A stretch of 47,437 nucleotides of DNA from Antarcticimicrobium sp. (GCF_029212575.1 NZ_JARGPK010000012.1:1-47437), one strand, 5' to 3'; positions 35,978 to 43,837 are shown, numbered from the stretch's first letter. The notes: generated by a model not told the origin, from the sequence alone. Made by a program: numbers and translations.

Positions 35978-36958
35978 ATGGACATCAGGATTTTCGCGCT
36001 GGAGGGGGCACAAGCCTTGGGCGCGGCAGTGGCGTCGGACCTGGGTCAGCCGCTGGCGGCGCTGGAAGAACGCGGCTTCGAGGACGGCGAACACAAGATT
36101 CGCCCGCTCGACGAGGTGCGCGGCACCGATACCTATGTGATCCAGGGGCTGCACGGCGGACCCGACGACAGCCCCAACGACAGGCTGTGCAAGCTGCTGT
36201 TCTTCATCGCTACCCTGCGCAGCAACGGTGCGGCCCGGGTCACGGCGGTGGTTCCCTACCTCGCCTATGCCCGCAAGGACCGCCAGACCAAGCCGCGCGA
36301 TCCGCTGACCGCGCGCTATGTGGCCCAACTGTTCGAGGCGGTCGGCGCCGACCGGGTGGTGACGATGGAGTGTCACAACACCGCGGCCTTCCAGAACGCC
36401 TTTCGCTGCGAGACTCTCGCGCTCGACACCCGCGGCGCCCTGCTGGAGCGGGCGGCGGCGCTGGCCGGGGATGGCGCGATCAGCGTCGCCTCGCCCGATC
36501 CCGGCGGGGTCAAGCGGGCGCAGCTGTTCCGCGAGGCGCTGGAGGCGCGGCTGGGCCGCCCGGTGGACTTCGCGTTGATGGAAAAGCGGCGCAGCGGCGG
36601 CACGGTCACCGGCAGCCTGATCGCGGGCGACGTGGCCCGCGCGCGGGTGCTGATCATCGACGACATGATCGCCTCGGGCGGGACGATGACCCGTGCGGCG
36701 CGGGCAATCCTGGAGCTGGGCGCGCGCGATGTCTGGGCACTGGCCGCGCATGGGCTGTTCACCGCCGGCGCGGACCGGGCGCTGGCCGATCCGGCGATCA
36801 CCGGCTGGATCGTCACCGACACGGTGCCGCCGTTCCGGCTGACCGATCAGATGGCGCAAAAGGTCGAGATCGTCAGCGCGGCGCCCTTGCTGGCGCGGGC
36901 CATCGACCGGCTTCAGCACAACCGCCCGGTCACCGACCTTCCGGCGGCAGGCGCATGA
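35978..36958 (+). CDS. Divergent ribose-phosphate pyrophosphokinase (PRPP synthetase)
   Basis: A 326-residue protein of the phosphoribosyltransferase superfamily. The PRPP-binding loop VLIIDDMIASGGTMTRAA and the flexible-loop histidine context VVTMECHNTAAFQNAF are clear. The ATP site reads PYLAYARKDRQTKPRDP, in place of the bacterial housekeeping YARQDRR pattern. It makes PRPP from ribose 5-phosphate. The divergence suggests a second, specialised copy in addition to the essential Prs. It is convergent with and overlaps the kinase-like gene by 29 bases; GAGAGGAG before the ATG supports the start. Confidence 0.8.
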   Translation: MDIRIFALEGAQALGAAVASDLGQPLAALEERGFEDGEHKIRPLDEVRGTDTYVIQGLHGGPDDSPNDRLCKLLFFIATLRSNGAARVTAVVPYLAYARKDRQTKPRDPLTARYVAQLFEAVGADRVVTMECHNTAAFQNAFRCETLALDTRGALLERAAALAGDGAISVASPDPGGVKRAQLFREALEARLGRPVDFALMEKRRSGGTVTGSLIAGDVARARVLIIDDMIASGGTMTRAARAILELGARDVWALAAHGLFTAGADRALADPAITGWIVTDTVPPFRLTDQMAQKVEIVSAAPLLARAIDRLQHNRPVTDLPAAGA

Positions 36959-37982
36959 GCTCGGGCCGGCACGACAGCGCGACATAGCGCCGCGCCTGCG
37001 GGCGCCATTTCCACGGCGTCCGTTCCGGCTGCACCACGAGATGCAGCAGCGACAGACGTGCGCGCAGGAGCGCCCGGTAGCGCCAGTAGAATTCAACCAG
37101 AACGGGCGGCGGATTGCCAAGCGCCGCGCCCAGACCGTGATAGAGCGCGCCGGCCACCCACTCCGGGCCGAGCTTGGCGCATTCCATCCCAAGAAAGGCG
37201 ATCTCGTCCAGTGGATCGACAAGGCGCAGGGCGCGGTTGAACTCCAGGCAGTCGATAATCACCGGCGCATCGGTGAGAAACACATGCTCGGGCCGCAGGT
37301 CGCCATGCCCCTCGACCACATGGCCCGCGCGGACCCTCTGGCACAGAAGCGGGTGTGCCTCGGCATAGGACCGGTCGTAGGCGTCGAGAGCGGCGTCGAG
37401 CTGCGGCTCGTCCAACTTCAGCGCGGGATCGGTCAGGACCGCGCGCGTCTTTGCGTATTCGGCGGCGAATTGCCCGGCGTAATCCTCCGGCGCGATCTCT
37501 GCCGGGGGCGTTGCGCCATAGAACCCCCTCAGCAGGTCCGCGACCTGCCCGATGTGTCCGGGCGTCAGATCACCGGCGCCGATCATACGCTCAAGATTGC
37601 GTTCCTCCGGCAACCGCCGCATTTCCACCAGCCAGTCCACGACCTGCCCGCGCGCCCCGTCCAGCGACAGCCGCCCGTCCGCCCCGATCCCCAGCGGGCG
37701 GGGCACCTCGTAAAGATCGGGGGCCAGGCGGCGGTTGAGCTGAACCTCGTCGCAGACCGCCCGGCGCCGTTTCCCGATGGTCGAGAAGTCGAGGAAATCG
37801 TAGCGGACCGGTTTTTTCAGCTTGAACACCTTGGGTCCGGCGAGAAACACCCAGGACATGTGGGTTTCGATGACCTCGACAGTCGCAGGATCATGCGCAT
37901 AGGTGCCGGGATCGGACAGGAACCTGACCTTTTCCGCGACCGTAACCGGGGGGCCAGCTTTGGCGAAACCGTTTGCCGTCAT
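36930..37982 (-). CDS. APH/kinase-fold protein of unknown function (COG2187-like)
   Basis: A 350-residue protein with an aminoglycoside-phosphotransferase-like fold. The early segment ETHMSWVFLAGPKVFKLKKP carries a nucleotide-site lysine. VEGHGDLRPEHVFL is the catalytic HGD loop and IIDCLEF a metal-binding D-x2-E type segment. In other genomes this family is often fused to an AAA-type P-loop kinase; here that part is absent. The substrate is unknown. Its 3' end overlaps the PRPP synthetase tail by 29 bases in antisense orientation. Confidence 0.7.
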   Translation of the reverse strand: MTANGFAKAGPPVTVAEKVRFLSDPGTYAHDPATVEVIETHMSWVFLAGPKVFKLKKPVRYDFLDFSTIGKRRRAVCDEVQLNRRLAPDLYEVPRPLGIGADGRLSLDGARGQVVDWLVEMRRLPEERNLERMIGAGDLTPGHIGQVADLLRGFYGATPPAEIAPEDYAGQFAAEYAKTRAVLTDPALKLDEPQLDAALDAYDRSYAEAHPLLCQRVRAGHVVEGHGDLRPEHVFLTDAPVIIDCLEFNRALRLVDPLDEIAFLGMECAKLGPEWVAGALYHGLGAALGNPPPVLVEFYWRYRALLRARLSLLHLVVQPERTPWKWRPQARRYVALSCRPELMRLPPEGR

Positions 37983-38140
37983 GTCGCGCTTTTCGTTGCC
38001 TCGCCCTAACCCTTACACAGGTGTGCCATCGGCGCGGCGCGGGGCCAACAGTAAATTCCGTCGCAGGGACGGATTGATCGCAGCGGACCGGGCCGCGCCC
38101 TGGCGCCGTTTCCCCCATCACGACCATATGCGCGCAGGTA

Positions 38141-38180
38141 TATATAGATTTTGCAATGTGAATATGTTTATATAGCAAAA
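38141..38180 (+). promoter_or_regulatory. AT-rich control region of dsrE2-tusA with TTTTGC-N20-GCAAAA
   Basis: In an otherwise GC-rich window this stretch is strikingly AT-rich. It holds TATATAG at 38141-38147 and again at 38169-38175, plus an inverted repeat TTTTGC (38149-38154) and GCAAAA (38175-38180). One TATATA copy is a reasonable -10 element for the gene starting at 38202, but no good -35 could be placed. The arms, two and a half helical turns apart, look like a dimeric repressor site. The rest of the 219-base gap (37983-38201) shows a small TCCGTC/GACGGA repeat at 38057-38073 only. Confidence 0.5.
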
Positions 38181-38201
38181 CCAGAATTTGGGAGGGAAGA
38201 C

Positions 38202-38705
38202 ATGCTGGATGCAAAGAACATCGAAAATGCCAAGAGCATGTCGATAATCGTCACCAAGGGGTCGCTGGATTGGGCCTATCCGCCATTCATTCTTGGCACC
38301 ACGGCGGCGGCGATGGATGTCGACGTCACGATGTTTTTCACGTTTTACGGGCTGCCGCTTCTGAAAAAGGAGCTGAACCTGAAGTTCACGCCGCTCGGCA
38401 ACCCGGCAATGGAGATGCCGATGATGGGCGGCCATATGGCGATGCCCAATATCGTCGGCATGCTACCCGGCGTCGGCGCGGCGGCGGGCACCATGATGAA
38501 GAACCTGATCAAGAAAAAGGGGGTCGCCTCGATCGAGGAGTTGCGCGAGGCCGCCGTCGAGGCCGAGGTCAAGATGATCGGCTGCCAGATGACCCTGGAC
38601 CTGTTCGAGTACAAGCGCGAAGACATGATCGACGAAATGGAGATCGGCGGCGCGGCGACCTACATGGAAAAGGCGCTGCAATCGGACATCAACCTGTTCA
38701 TCTGA
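38202..38705 (+). CDS. dsrE2: DsrE2-like sulfur-trafficking protein (DsrE/F superfamily)
   Basis: A 167-residue DsrE-fold protein. SMSIIVTKGSLDWAYPPFIL opens the fold; the middle is Met/Gly-rich (EMPMMGGHMAMPNIVGMLPG) and GCQMTLDLF carries the only cysteine, C128, the expected persulfide carrier. In sulfur oxidisers DsrE2 is encoded beside tusA and often rhd, and hands sulfur towards DsrC. Here tusA follows after 34 bases; no rhodanese gene is present. GGGAGGGAAG before the ATG at 38202 fixes the start. It converges on the dsr operon. Confidence 0.85.
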   Translation: MLDAKNIENAKSMSIIVTKGSLDWAYPPFILGTTAAAMDVDVTMFFTFYGLPLLKKELNLKFTPLGNPAMEMPMMGGHMAMPNIVGMLPGVGAAAGTMMKNLIKKKGVASIEELREAAVEAEVKMIGCQMTLDLFEYKREDMIDEMEIGGAATYMEKALQSDINLFI

Positions 38706-38739
38706 TCTTACTGTCACCGTCACGAGGGAGGAAAAATAC

Positions 38740-38964
38740 GTGGCTGACCAAACACTCAATGCCGAGGGGCTCAACTGCCCGCTACCGATTTTGCGGGCCA
38801 AGAAAGCGATCAAGGGGATGAGCTCCGGCCAGATCCTCGAGATTCGCGCAACCGATCCCGGCTCGGTCGCCGACTTCGCCGCCTTCTGCAACCAGACCGG
38901 CAACGCTCTGGTAAGCTCGTCCAGCGAGGGCGACATCTACAAGTTCGAGATCAAGGTGTCCTGA
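38740..38964 (+). CDS. tusA: Sulfur carrier protein TusA
   Basis: A 74-residue TusA/SirA-fold protein. The sulfur-carrying cysteine is C13 in the signature GLNCPLPILRAKKAI; a second cysteine, C50, lies in FAAFCNQTG. It starts with GTG at 38740, supported by GAGGGAGG nine bases upstream. In the Dsr pathway TusA receives sulfur from low-molecular-weight persulfides and passes it to DsrEFH/DsrC. Its stop codon lies only three bases from the dsrN stop on the other strand. Confidence 0.95.
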   Translation: MADQTLNAEGLNCPLPILRAKKAIKGMSSGQILEIRATDPGSVADFAAFCNQTGNALVSSSSEGDIYKFEIKVS

Positions 38965-38967
38965 ACC

Positions 38968-40377
38968 TCAGGACGAATGCCTTTTCTTGCCGCGGCGGGC
39001 CTTCGCCGCGGCAACGAATTCCAGAAAATCAGTCACCCAGGGCGATTGCGCCGCATGCCGCAGGTGGATGAACCCTGCCTGGGTGTAGCCGCGCACCAGC
39101 GCGTCATGCTGCCCGTCGATGCCATGGCCACGGATGACCCGGCGCCCGAAGATCGGGTCAGACAATTTTTCCAGACGGGCATAGTGAAACTCATGCGCGC
39201 GCTGTTCGGCCCGGCTCGCGGGCCAGAGTGCGGCAGGCTCCGGCACGAAGCGGACATAGCCGCGCCCCTGCGGGCGTGGTTGCATCACGGTCTCGGCATC
39301 GAAAAAGCCGACCATGTCGTGCCGCTCGCCCTGCCATTCCAGCGACCGGCACAGGTACATCAGCCCGCCGCATTCCGCATAGGCCGGCAGACCGGCCTCG
39401 AGCGCGCGACGGATGTCGGCGCGCAGGGTGGTGTTCGCAGCGAGGGCGGCGGCATGCACCTCGGGGAACCCGCCGCCGATGAACAGCCCGTCCACCTCGG
39501 GCAGCGCGGAATCGCGCAGCGTGTCGATCGGCACCAGCTCGGCCCCGGCGGCCTCGAAGGCCTCCAGATCGTCGGGGTAGTAGAAGGTAAAGGCCTCGTC
39601 CCGCGCGATGCCGATGCGCAGCCCCGGCCAGAGGGCGGGTGAAGCGGCTGGTGACAAGGCGGGCGGCACGACCCCCGGGCAGGATGGCGCCGACCGGGCC
39701 ACAGCGACCAGCGCGTCCAGGTCCACCGATTGCGCGATCCGCCTGCCGAGGCCATCGACGAACTCCGCGGCCCGCGCCCTGTCCGAGGGAACCGTCAGCC
39801 CGAGGTGCCGCTCCGAGAGATCCATCTCCGGCGCGACGCCGATGGCTCCCAAAACCGGCAGGTCGGTATAACTCTCGACCGCGGCGCGCAGTTTGCCCTC
39901 GTGGCGGCTGCCGCCGGTCTTGTTGAGAATCACCCCGGCGATCCGGATCGACGGGTCGAAATCCACGTAGCCGCGCAGCAGCGGCGCGATCCCGCGCGTC
40001 ATGCCCTTGGTATCGACCACCAGCACCACCGGCACCTGCAACAGCGCCGCCAGCGCGGCGTTCGAATCGCACCCGTCCGCCGCGACACCGTCGAACAGCC
40101 CCTTGTTGGCCTCGATCAGCGATAGCGCCGCCCCTTCCGCACTGGCCTGGAACAGCGCAAGGATCTCGTCTTTGAGCATGGTGTTGAAATCGAGGTTATA
40201 GGCGGGACGGCCCGCCGCCCGCGCCAGCCACATCGGGTCGATGTAGTCGGGGCCCTTCTTGAACACCGCCGGCCCCTGACCCCGCGCCGTCAGCGCCGCC
40301 GCGATGCCGGTCGAGACCACGGTCTTGCCCGACGACTTGTGCGCCGCCGCGATCATGAAACGGGCAAGCGCGCTCAC
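38968..40377 (-). CDS. dsrN: DsrN, siroheme amidase (cobyrinic acid a,c-diamide synthase family)
   Basis: A 469-residue CobB/CbiA-type glutamine amidotransferase. The N-terminal ATP-binding domain has AAHKSSGKTVVSTGI and KKGPDYIDPMWL. The C-terminal glutaminase domain has its nucleophile C336 in YAECGGLMYL. In Dsr operons DsrN amidates siroheme to siro(haem)amide for DsrAB, and its place behind dsrP supports that over cobalamin synthesis. The start is GTG at 40377 in a GTGA overlap with the TrpD2-like gene. No dsrR or dsrS follows: the next genes are on the other strand. Confidence 0.9.
   Translation of the reverse strand: MSALARFMIAAAHKSSGKTVVSTGIAAALTARGQGPAVFKKGPDYIDPMWLARAAGRPAYNLDFNTMLKDEILALFQASAEGAALSLIEANKGLFDGVAADGCDSNAALAALLQVPVVLVVDTKGMTRGIAPLLRGYVDFDPSIRIAGVILNKTGGSRHEGKLRAAVESYTDLPVLGAIGVAPEMDLSERHLGLTVPSDRARAAEFVDGLGRRIAQSVDLDALVAVARSAPSCPGVVPPALSPAASPALWPGLRIGIARDEAFTFYYPDDLEAFEAAGAELVPIDTLRDSALPEVDGLFIGGGFPEVHAAALAANTTLRADIRRALEAGLPAYAECGGLMYLCRSLEWQGERHDMVGFFDAETVMQPRPQGRGYVRFVPEPAALWPASRAEQRAHEFHYARLEKLSDPIFGRRVIRGHGIDGQHDALVRGYTQAGFIHLRHAAQSPWVTDFLEFVAAAKARRGKKRHSS
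38987..39014 (+). terminator. Perfect 11-bp hairpin shared by the tusA and dsrN 3' ends
   Basis: TTGCCGCGGCG and CGCCGCGGCAA form an 11-bp stem with a six-base loop. It begins 23 bases after the tusA stop and lies within the last codons of dsrN. It is the only strong structure between the convergent operons and could end or protect the dsrE2-tusA transcript. There is no T tract behind it. Confidence 0.45.
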
Positions 40378-41390
40378 CTCGGCTCAAGCAGGGTACGGTC
40401 GCGGGCCTCCCACAGGGCGCGGGCCTGCGCCTCGGCCTCCGTGACGGACCCGGCCCGCCCCATGCTGCGCAGCGTCACCGCCAGGGTGCCGACCACCGAG
40501 GCGATTGCATAGGGCTCGCTGTCGGCACCGGACCAGACCGCGCGCAACCGGGCCGGGTCCATCGCCGCGTCGGCGGGCTGGTGGGCGTCGTCCAGCAGCG
40601 CCGGCCAGGTCTCGACCAGCGGCTCGGCGTCGCCCTGGGTGCTCCAGACCTGTGTTGGCTTGTTCGGGCGCCGCTCGATTTCGCCGCCCTCGCCGCGAAA
40701 CACCGCCGCGCGCGGCTGGTTCAGGAGGCGCGCGGCACCGGCGTGAATGTCCATGAAACCGCGATGAAAGATGCCCTGCATCATCACCGGGGCGTCGAAC
40801 GGGTTGATCATGCGGGTAAAGGAATGCACCGGAGAGCGCAGACCGAACACCAGCCGAAGCTCGATCAGGTGGCGCAGGACCGGGCTCATCGCCTCCAGCG
40901 GGACGTATGTAATCCCCGCCGCCTCGACCTGTGCGGCCGCCTGCGCGAGGTCCGAGGCCACCGGCAGCCCCAGAAGTTCGAACACCTGGCGGGTATAGAG
41001 CCGCCCCGGCGTGTGCCCCTCGGTGCCGTGAACGACGACCCGCGTCCCCTGCCCCACCAGCACCATCACCGAGAGCACGAACCACGGAAGTTGGATCCGC
41101 TTGCCCGCGTAGGAGGACCAGTCAAGATCGACCCGCGGCAGGGTATCCGGGCGCGGCAGCCGGTCGCGCGTGGCCTGGGCAAAGCCGGCAATCTCCTCCG
41201 GCGCCTCTTCCTTCAGGCGCAGCAGCATCAGAAAGGCGCCGATCTGTTCCGGCAGCACCGCGCCGTCGAGGATCATCTGCATCGCCTCGCGCGCCTCGTC
41301 AAAGGTCAGGGGGCGCTGCTTGGTCTTGCCGCGCCCGAGGATGGCGACGAAACGCGAGAACGGATGCGGTTTCAAAGGGTCGTGCAACAT
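40374..41390 (-). CDS. TrpD2/YbiB-like protein (anthranilate phosphoribosyltransferase fold) inside the dsr operon
   Basis: A 338-residue protein. The helical N-domain reads RPLTFDEAREAMQMILDGAV, then EQIGAFLMLLRLKEEAPEEI, as in TrpD. The catalytic domain lacks the GTGGD PRPP motif and instead has VVVHGTEGHTPGRLYTRQVF, the TrpD2/YbiB pattern. E. coli YbiB binds nucleic acids and has no anthranilate activity, so a role in tryptophan synthesis is unlikely. It lies six bases after dsrP and overlaps dsrN by four bases (GTGA), so it is translated as part of the Dsr operon. I do not know it from the classical dsr clusters. It may serve siroheme amide synthesis or operon control. Confidence 0.85.
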   Translation of the reverse strand: MLHDPLKPHPFSRFVAILGRGKTKQRPLTFDEAREAMQMILDGAVLPEQIGAFLMLLRLKEEAPEEIAGFAQATRDRLPRPDTLPRVDLDWSSYAGKRIQLPWFVLSVMVLVGQGTRVVVHGTEGHTPGRLYTRQVFELLGLPVASDLAQAAAQVEAAGITYVPLEAMSPVLRHLIELRLVFGLRSPVHSFTRMINPFDAPVMMQGIFHRGFMDIHAGAARLLNQPRAAVFRGEGGEIERRPNKPTQVWSTQGDAEPLVETWPALLDDAHQPADAAMDPARLRAVWSGADSEPYAIASVVGTLAVTLRSMGRAGSVTEAEAQARALWEARDRTLLEPR

Positions 41391-41396
41391 GCCCCC

Positions 41397-42605
41397 CTAT
41401 CCCTTCGCGGCTAGGTTCTGGTCGGAGAGGTTGGTCGGCAGCACCCGCAGGATCTTGGCCCCCAGACCGGTCGCCAGCAGCGCAAGCGCCACGCCGCCGA
41501 GGCCCAGCGCAATCTCCGGCAGGCTTGGACCATAGCCCGCGATCTGCCCGTCGTGAAAGCCCGATGTAACCACGTAGCCCGGGAACAGCTCCATCGGGTA
41601 GGCCTGCCCGCCGACCACGATCACGTAAAGCTGCGCCAACCCGCCGAGGATCACCAACAGGCTGACCCCCGCCGACAGCCCGGCCGAGGGCGGCGTGCGG
41701 CGGCCGTAGACCAGCAGCAGCGGCAGCAGTGCGCCAAGACCGACCTGCACGCCCCAGAACAAGGTGGTGTAGATGCCGCCGTCGCGAAGGATGAAGGCCT
41801 CGATCCCGGCGTGTTCGGCGGCGTAGAGGTTGGTGAGGTGCTGCACGGCGGTGAAGTAGAGCGCCGCCGCCACGAAGAGCGCCAGAAGCCTTGTCAGCCG
41901 CGCGGTCAAGGCCTGTCCCAGAGGGCAGGGCGACAGCGCGCAAAGCGCCTGCAGCACCAGGATGAACACCGCCAACCCCAGCGCAAAGGACATGGCGATG
42001 AACAGCGGCGCCATGATCGCCGCGTCATAGCCCGGCCGCGCCACCAGCCAGCCAAAGATCGAGCCGGTCCCGGTGGTCAGCGCCAGCCGCCAGACAAAGG
42101 CGAGCAGACCCGCGGGCTTGGTCCATTTCGGATGCACGTTCCGATCCATCTGGACCCAGAGATAGAGCGCCACGATCCCCAGGAACCCGGAATAGAGCAG
42201 GATGTTCCAGGTAAAGATCGAGGTGAAATTGAAATGCGTCATCTGCACGATCAGCCGGTCCGGCCGCCCGAGATCCAGCACCAGAACCGCCAGCCCCCCC
42301 GCCAGCAGCGAGATGGCCAGCACCCCGGAGAGCCGCGACAGCGGTTTGTAGGGCTTGTTGTCGAACACGCTGGCGATCGAGGCGACATTGAGCGCACCGG
42401 AGGCCGCCACGATCAGGAAGATCGCGAAGACATGCGGCAGGCCCCAGACCACCTGGTTGGTCATGCCGGTCGCGACGTGGCCCTGATGCTCGACATGGGC
42501 AAAGGCCCACACCCCGCCCAGCAGGAACGCGCCGAGCAAGGCGGTCACCGCCCAGAGCCGGGGGGTGAAGGGGATTTCGCGATAGATGGTCCTGTCGATA
42601 GCCAA
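41397..42605 (-). CDS. dsrP: DsrP, NrfD-type membrane subunit
   Basis: A 402-residue integral membrane protein with about ten hydrophobic helices. It starts REIPFTPRLWAVTALLGAFL; the quinone-side region includes GLPHVFAIFLIVAASGALNV, and helix 4-5 shows LFIAMSFALGLAVFILVLQ. DsrP is the quinone-interacting NrfD/PsrC-like subunit of DsrMKJOP. It begins three bases after dsrO and is followed six bases later by the TrpD2-like gene. Confidence 0.92.
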   Translation of the reverse strand: MAIDRTIYREIPFTPRLWAVTALLGAFLLGGVWAFAHVEHQGHVATGMTNQVVWGLPHVFAIFLIVAASGALNVASIASVFDNKPYKPLSRLSGVLAISLLAGGLAVLVLDLGRPDRLIVQMTHFNFTSIFTWNILLYSGFLGIVALYLWVQMDRNVHPKWTKPAGLLAFVWRLALTTGTGSIFGWLVARPGYDAAIMAPLFIAMSFALGLAVFILVLQALCALSPCPLGQALTARLTRLLALFVAAALYFTAVQHLTNLYAAEHAGIEAFILRDGGIYTTLFWGVQVGLGALLPLLLVYGRRTPPSAGLSAGVSLLVILGGLAQLYVIVVGGQAYPMELFPGYVVTSGFHDGQIAGYGPSLPEIALGLGGVALALLATGLGAKILRVLPTNLSDQNLAAKG

Positions 42606-42608
42606 GGG

Positions 42609-43358
42609 TCAGATCTCCGCGTAGCGAACGCCGGGGTTCAAATCGAGGTCGGGGCGCAGCGCCGCCGAGGGGAACTCGGCCAGGCGTCTGGAAATCTCGC
42701 TTTCGGGGTCGCGCAGATCGCCGAACACCATGGCGCCATGGCCCGCGGCGGTGCAGGCCTCGACACAGGCGGGGATGCCACCCGCATCGACCCGGTGCAC
42801 GCAAAGCGTGCAGCTTTCCACCGTGCCCACCCCGCGCGGGGCGTGCGGCTTCTGGTTGGTGACCGGCTCATGCACGAAGGAGCGCGCCTTGAACGGGCAG
42901 GCCATCATGCAATAGCGGCAGCCGATGCAGATGTGCTTGTCGACCAGCACGATGCCGTCGTCCCGCTTGAACGAGGCGCCGGTCGGGCAGACATCGACAC
43001 AGGGCGGGCTTTCGCAATGCTGGCACATCATCGGCAGGTTCACCTCGCGTCCGGTGGCCTTTTCCTTCAGCGTCACCTTGCGGATCCACTGCACGTCACG
43101 CTCCGGGTCGCCATGGCCGGACCAGCCGTTTTCGGTCTTGCAGGCGCTGACGCAATCCGAGCAGCCCGGCGCGCATCGGCTGGCATCGATCAGCAGGCCC
43201 CAGCGCTTGCCGGAATCCGCCGCCGCCTCTGCCTCGGACCCGCCGAAGGCCATCAGGGTCACTCCCGGCGCCAGCGTCATCGTGGCCAGTGCCGCACCGC
43301 TGCGCAGGAAATCGCGGCGCGATGGCGCCTGCGCTTGATCGGGGGTGCGGCACGTCAT
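42609..43358 (-). CDS. dsrO: DsrO, periplasmic four-cluster ferredoxin subunit
   Basis: A 249-residue iron-sulfur protein. A Tat signal is present (SRRDFLRSGAALATMTLAPG), so it is exported folded. Four cysteine groups for [4Fe-4S] clusters are visible: CAPGCSDCVSAC, CQHCESPPCVDVCP, CIGCRYCMMACP and CTLCVHR with CVEAC. It transfers electrons between DsrJ and DsrP. It overlaps dsrJ by four bases (ATGA). Confidence 0.94.
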   Translation of the reverse strand: MTCRTPDQAQAPSRRDFLRSGAALATMTLAPGVTLMAFGGSEAEAAADSGKRWGLLIDASRCAPGCSDCVSACKTENGWSGHGDPERDVQWIRKVTLKEKATGREVNLPMMCQHCESPPCVDVCPTGASFKRDDGIVLVDKHICIGCRYCMMACPFKARSFVHEPVTNQKPHAPRGVGTVESCTLCVHRVDAGGIPACVEACTAAGHGAMVFGDLRDPESEISRRLAEFPSAALRPDLDLNPGVRYAEI

Positions 43359-43837
43359 CGGTCAGCCTCCGGGTCCACTGTCTCGAGATAGGCCTGCATG
43401 GTCGCGATATCGCTGAGCGACCTGGGCAGCAGCCCCGGCGGGCGGCTCAGGGCGGCATGGGCCGGCGGTTCGTCGTACTCCTCGGGCGTCGAGCGGTGGC
43501 AGTCGAAACAGTCCACCTTGACGGCCGCGAAATCGTGGCAGGTCCGGCAAAAGTGACGCTCGTCCGCAACCGTGACCGGCGTCCCGGCATCATCGCGCAC
43601 GGTGTGACACTCGAAACAGGCGTTGAGCGAGGCGTCCACCGGTCGAACCCCCTGATACATGGTCACGTCGCGGTCATGCCGCATCATCTGCATGTGCCAG
43701 CGCCGCATATAGGCGTTGCCCTCGGGGTGCGGCGTGCCGGTCGCCTTGGGCACCACCGGCGCGATCTCCTGCGCCGGCGCGGCAGCCCCCCAGGCGAGGA
43801 CAAGGCAGAGCCCGAGGATCAGTCTACGAATGATCAC
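43355..43837 (-). CDS. dsrJ: DsrJ, triheme cytochrome c, lacking the extra cysteine ligand
   Basis: A 160-residue periplasmic cytochrome. The N-terminus MIIRRLILGLCLVLAWGAAA is a signal or anchor segment. Three haem sites are C74-x2-C77-H, C97-x2-C100-H and C110-x2-C113-H. YMRRWHMQMMRHDRD is the family motif before the haems. All six mature cysteines belong to haem sites, so the cysteine that in Allochromatium DsrJ (Cys46) is a haem ligand is absent. It starts with GTG at 43837 in a GTGA overlap with dsrL; an ATG at 43894 lies inside dsrL and would spoil the signal peptide. Confidence 0.92.
   Translation of the reverse strand: MIIRRLILGLCLVLAWGAAAPAQEIAPVVPKATGTPHPEGNAYMRRWHMQMMRHDRDVTMYQGVRPVDASLNACFECHTVRDDAGTPVTVADERHFCRTCHDFAAVKVDCFDCHRSTPEEYDEPPAHAALSRPPGLLPRSLSDIATMQAYLETVDPEADR

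Noticed and set aside
38968-40377. Cobalamin biosynthesis cobB/cbiA
   Set aside because: Same enzyme family, but the gene is coupled to dsrP and the TrpD2-like gene with no cob genes around; DsrN fits better.
40374-41390. Tryptophan biosynthesis anthranilate phosphoribosyltransferase (TrpD)
   Set aside because: The GTGGD PRPP motif is missing, the TrpD2/YbiB pattern is present, and no trp genes are nearby.
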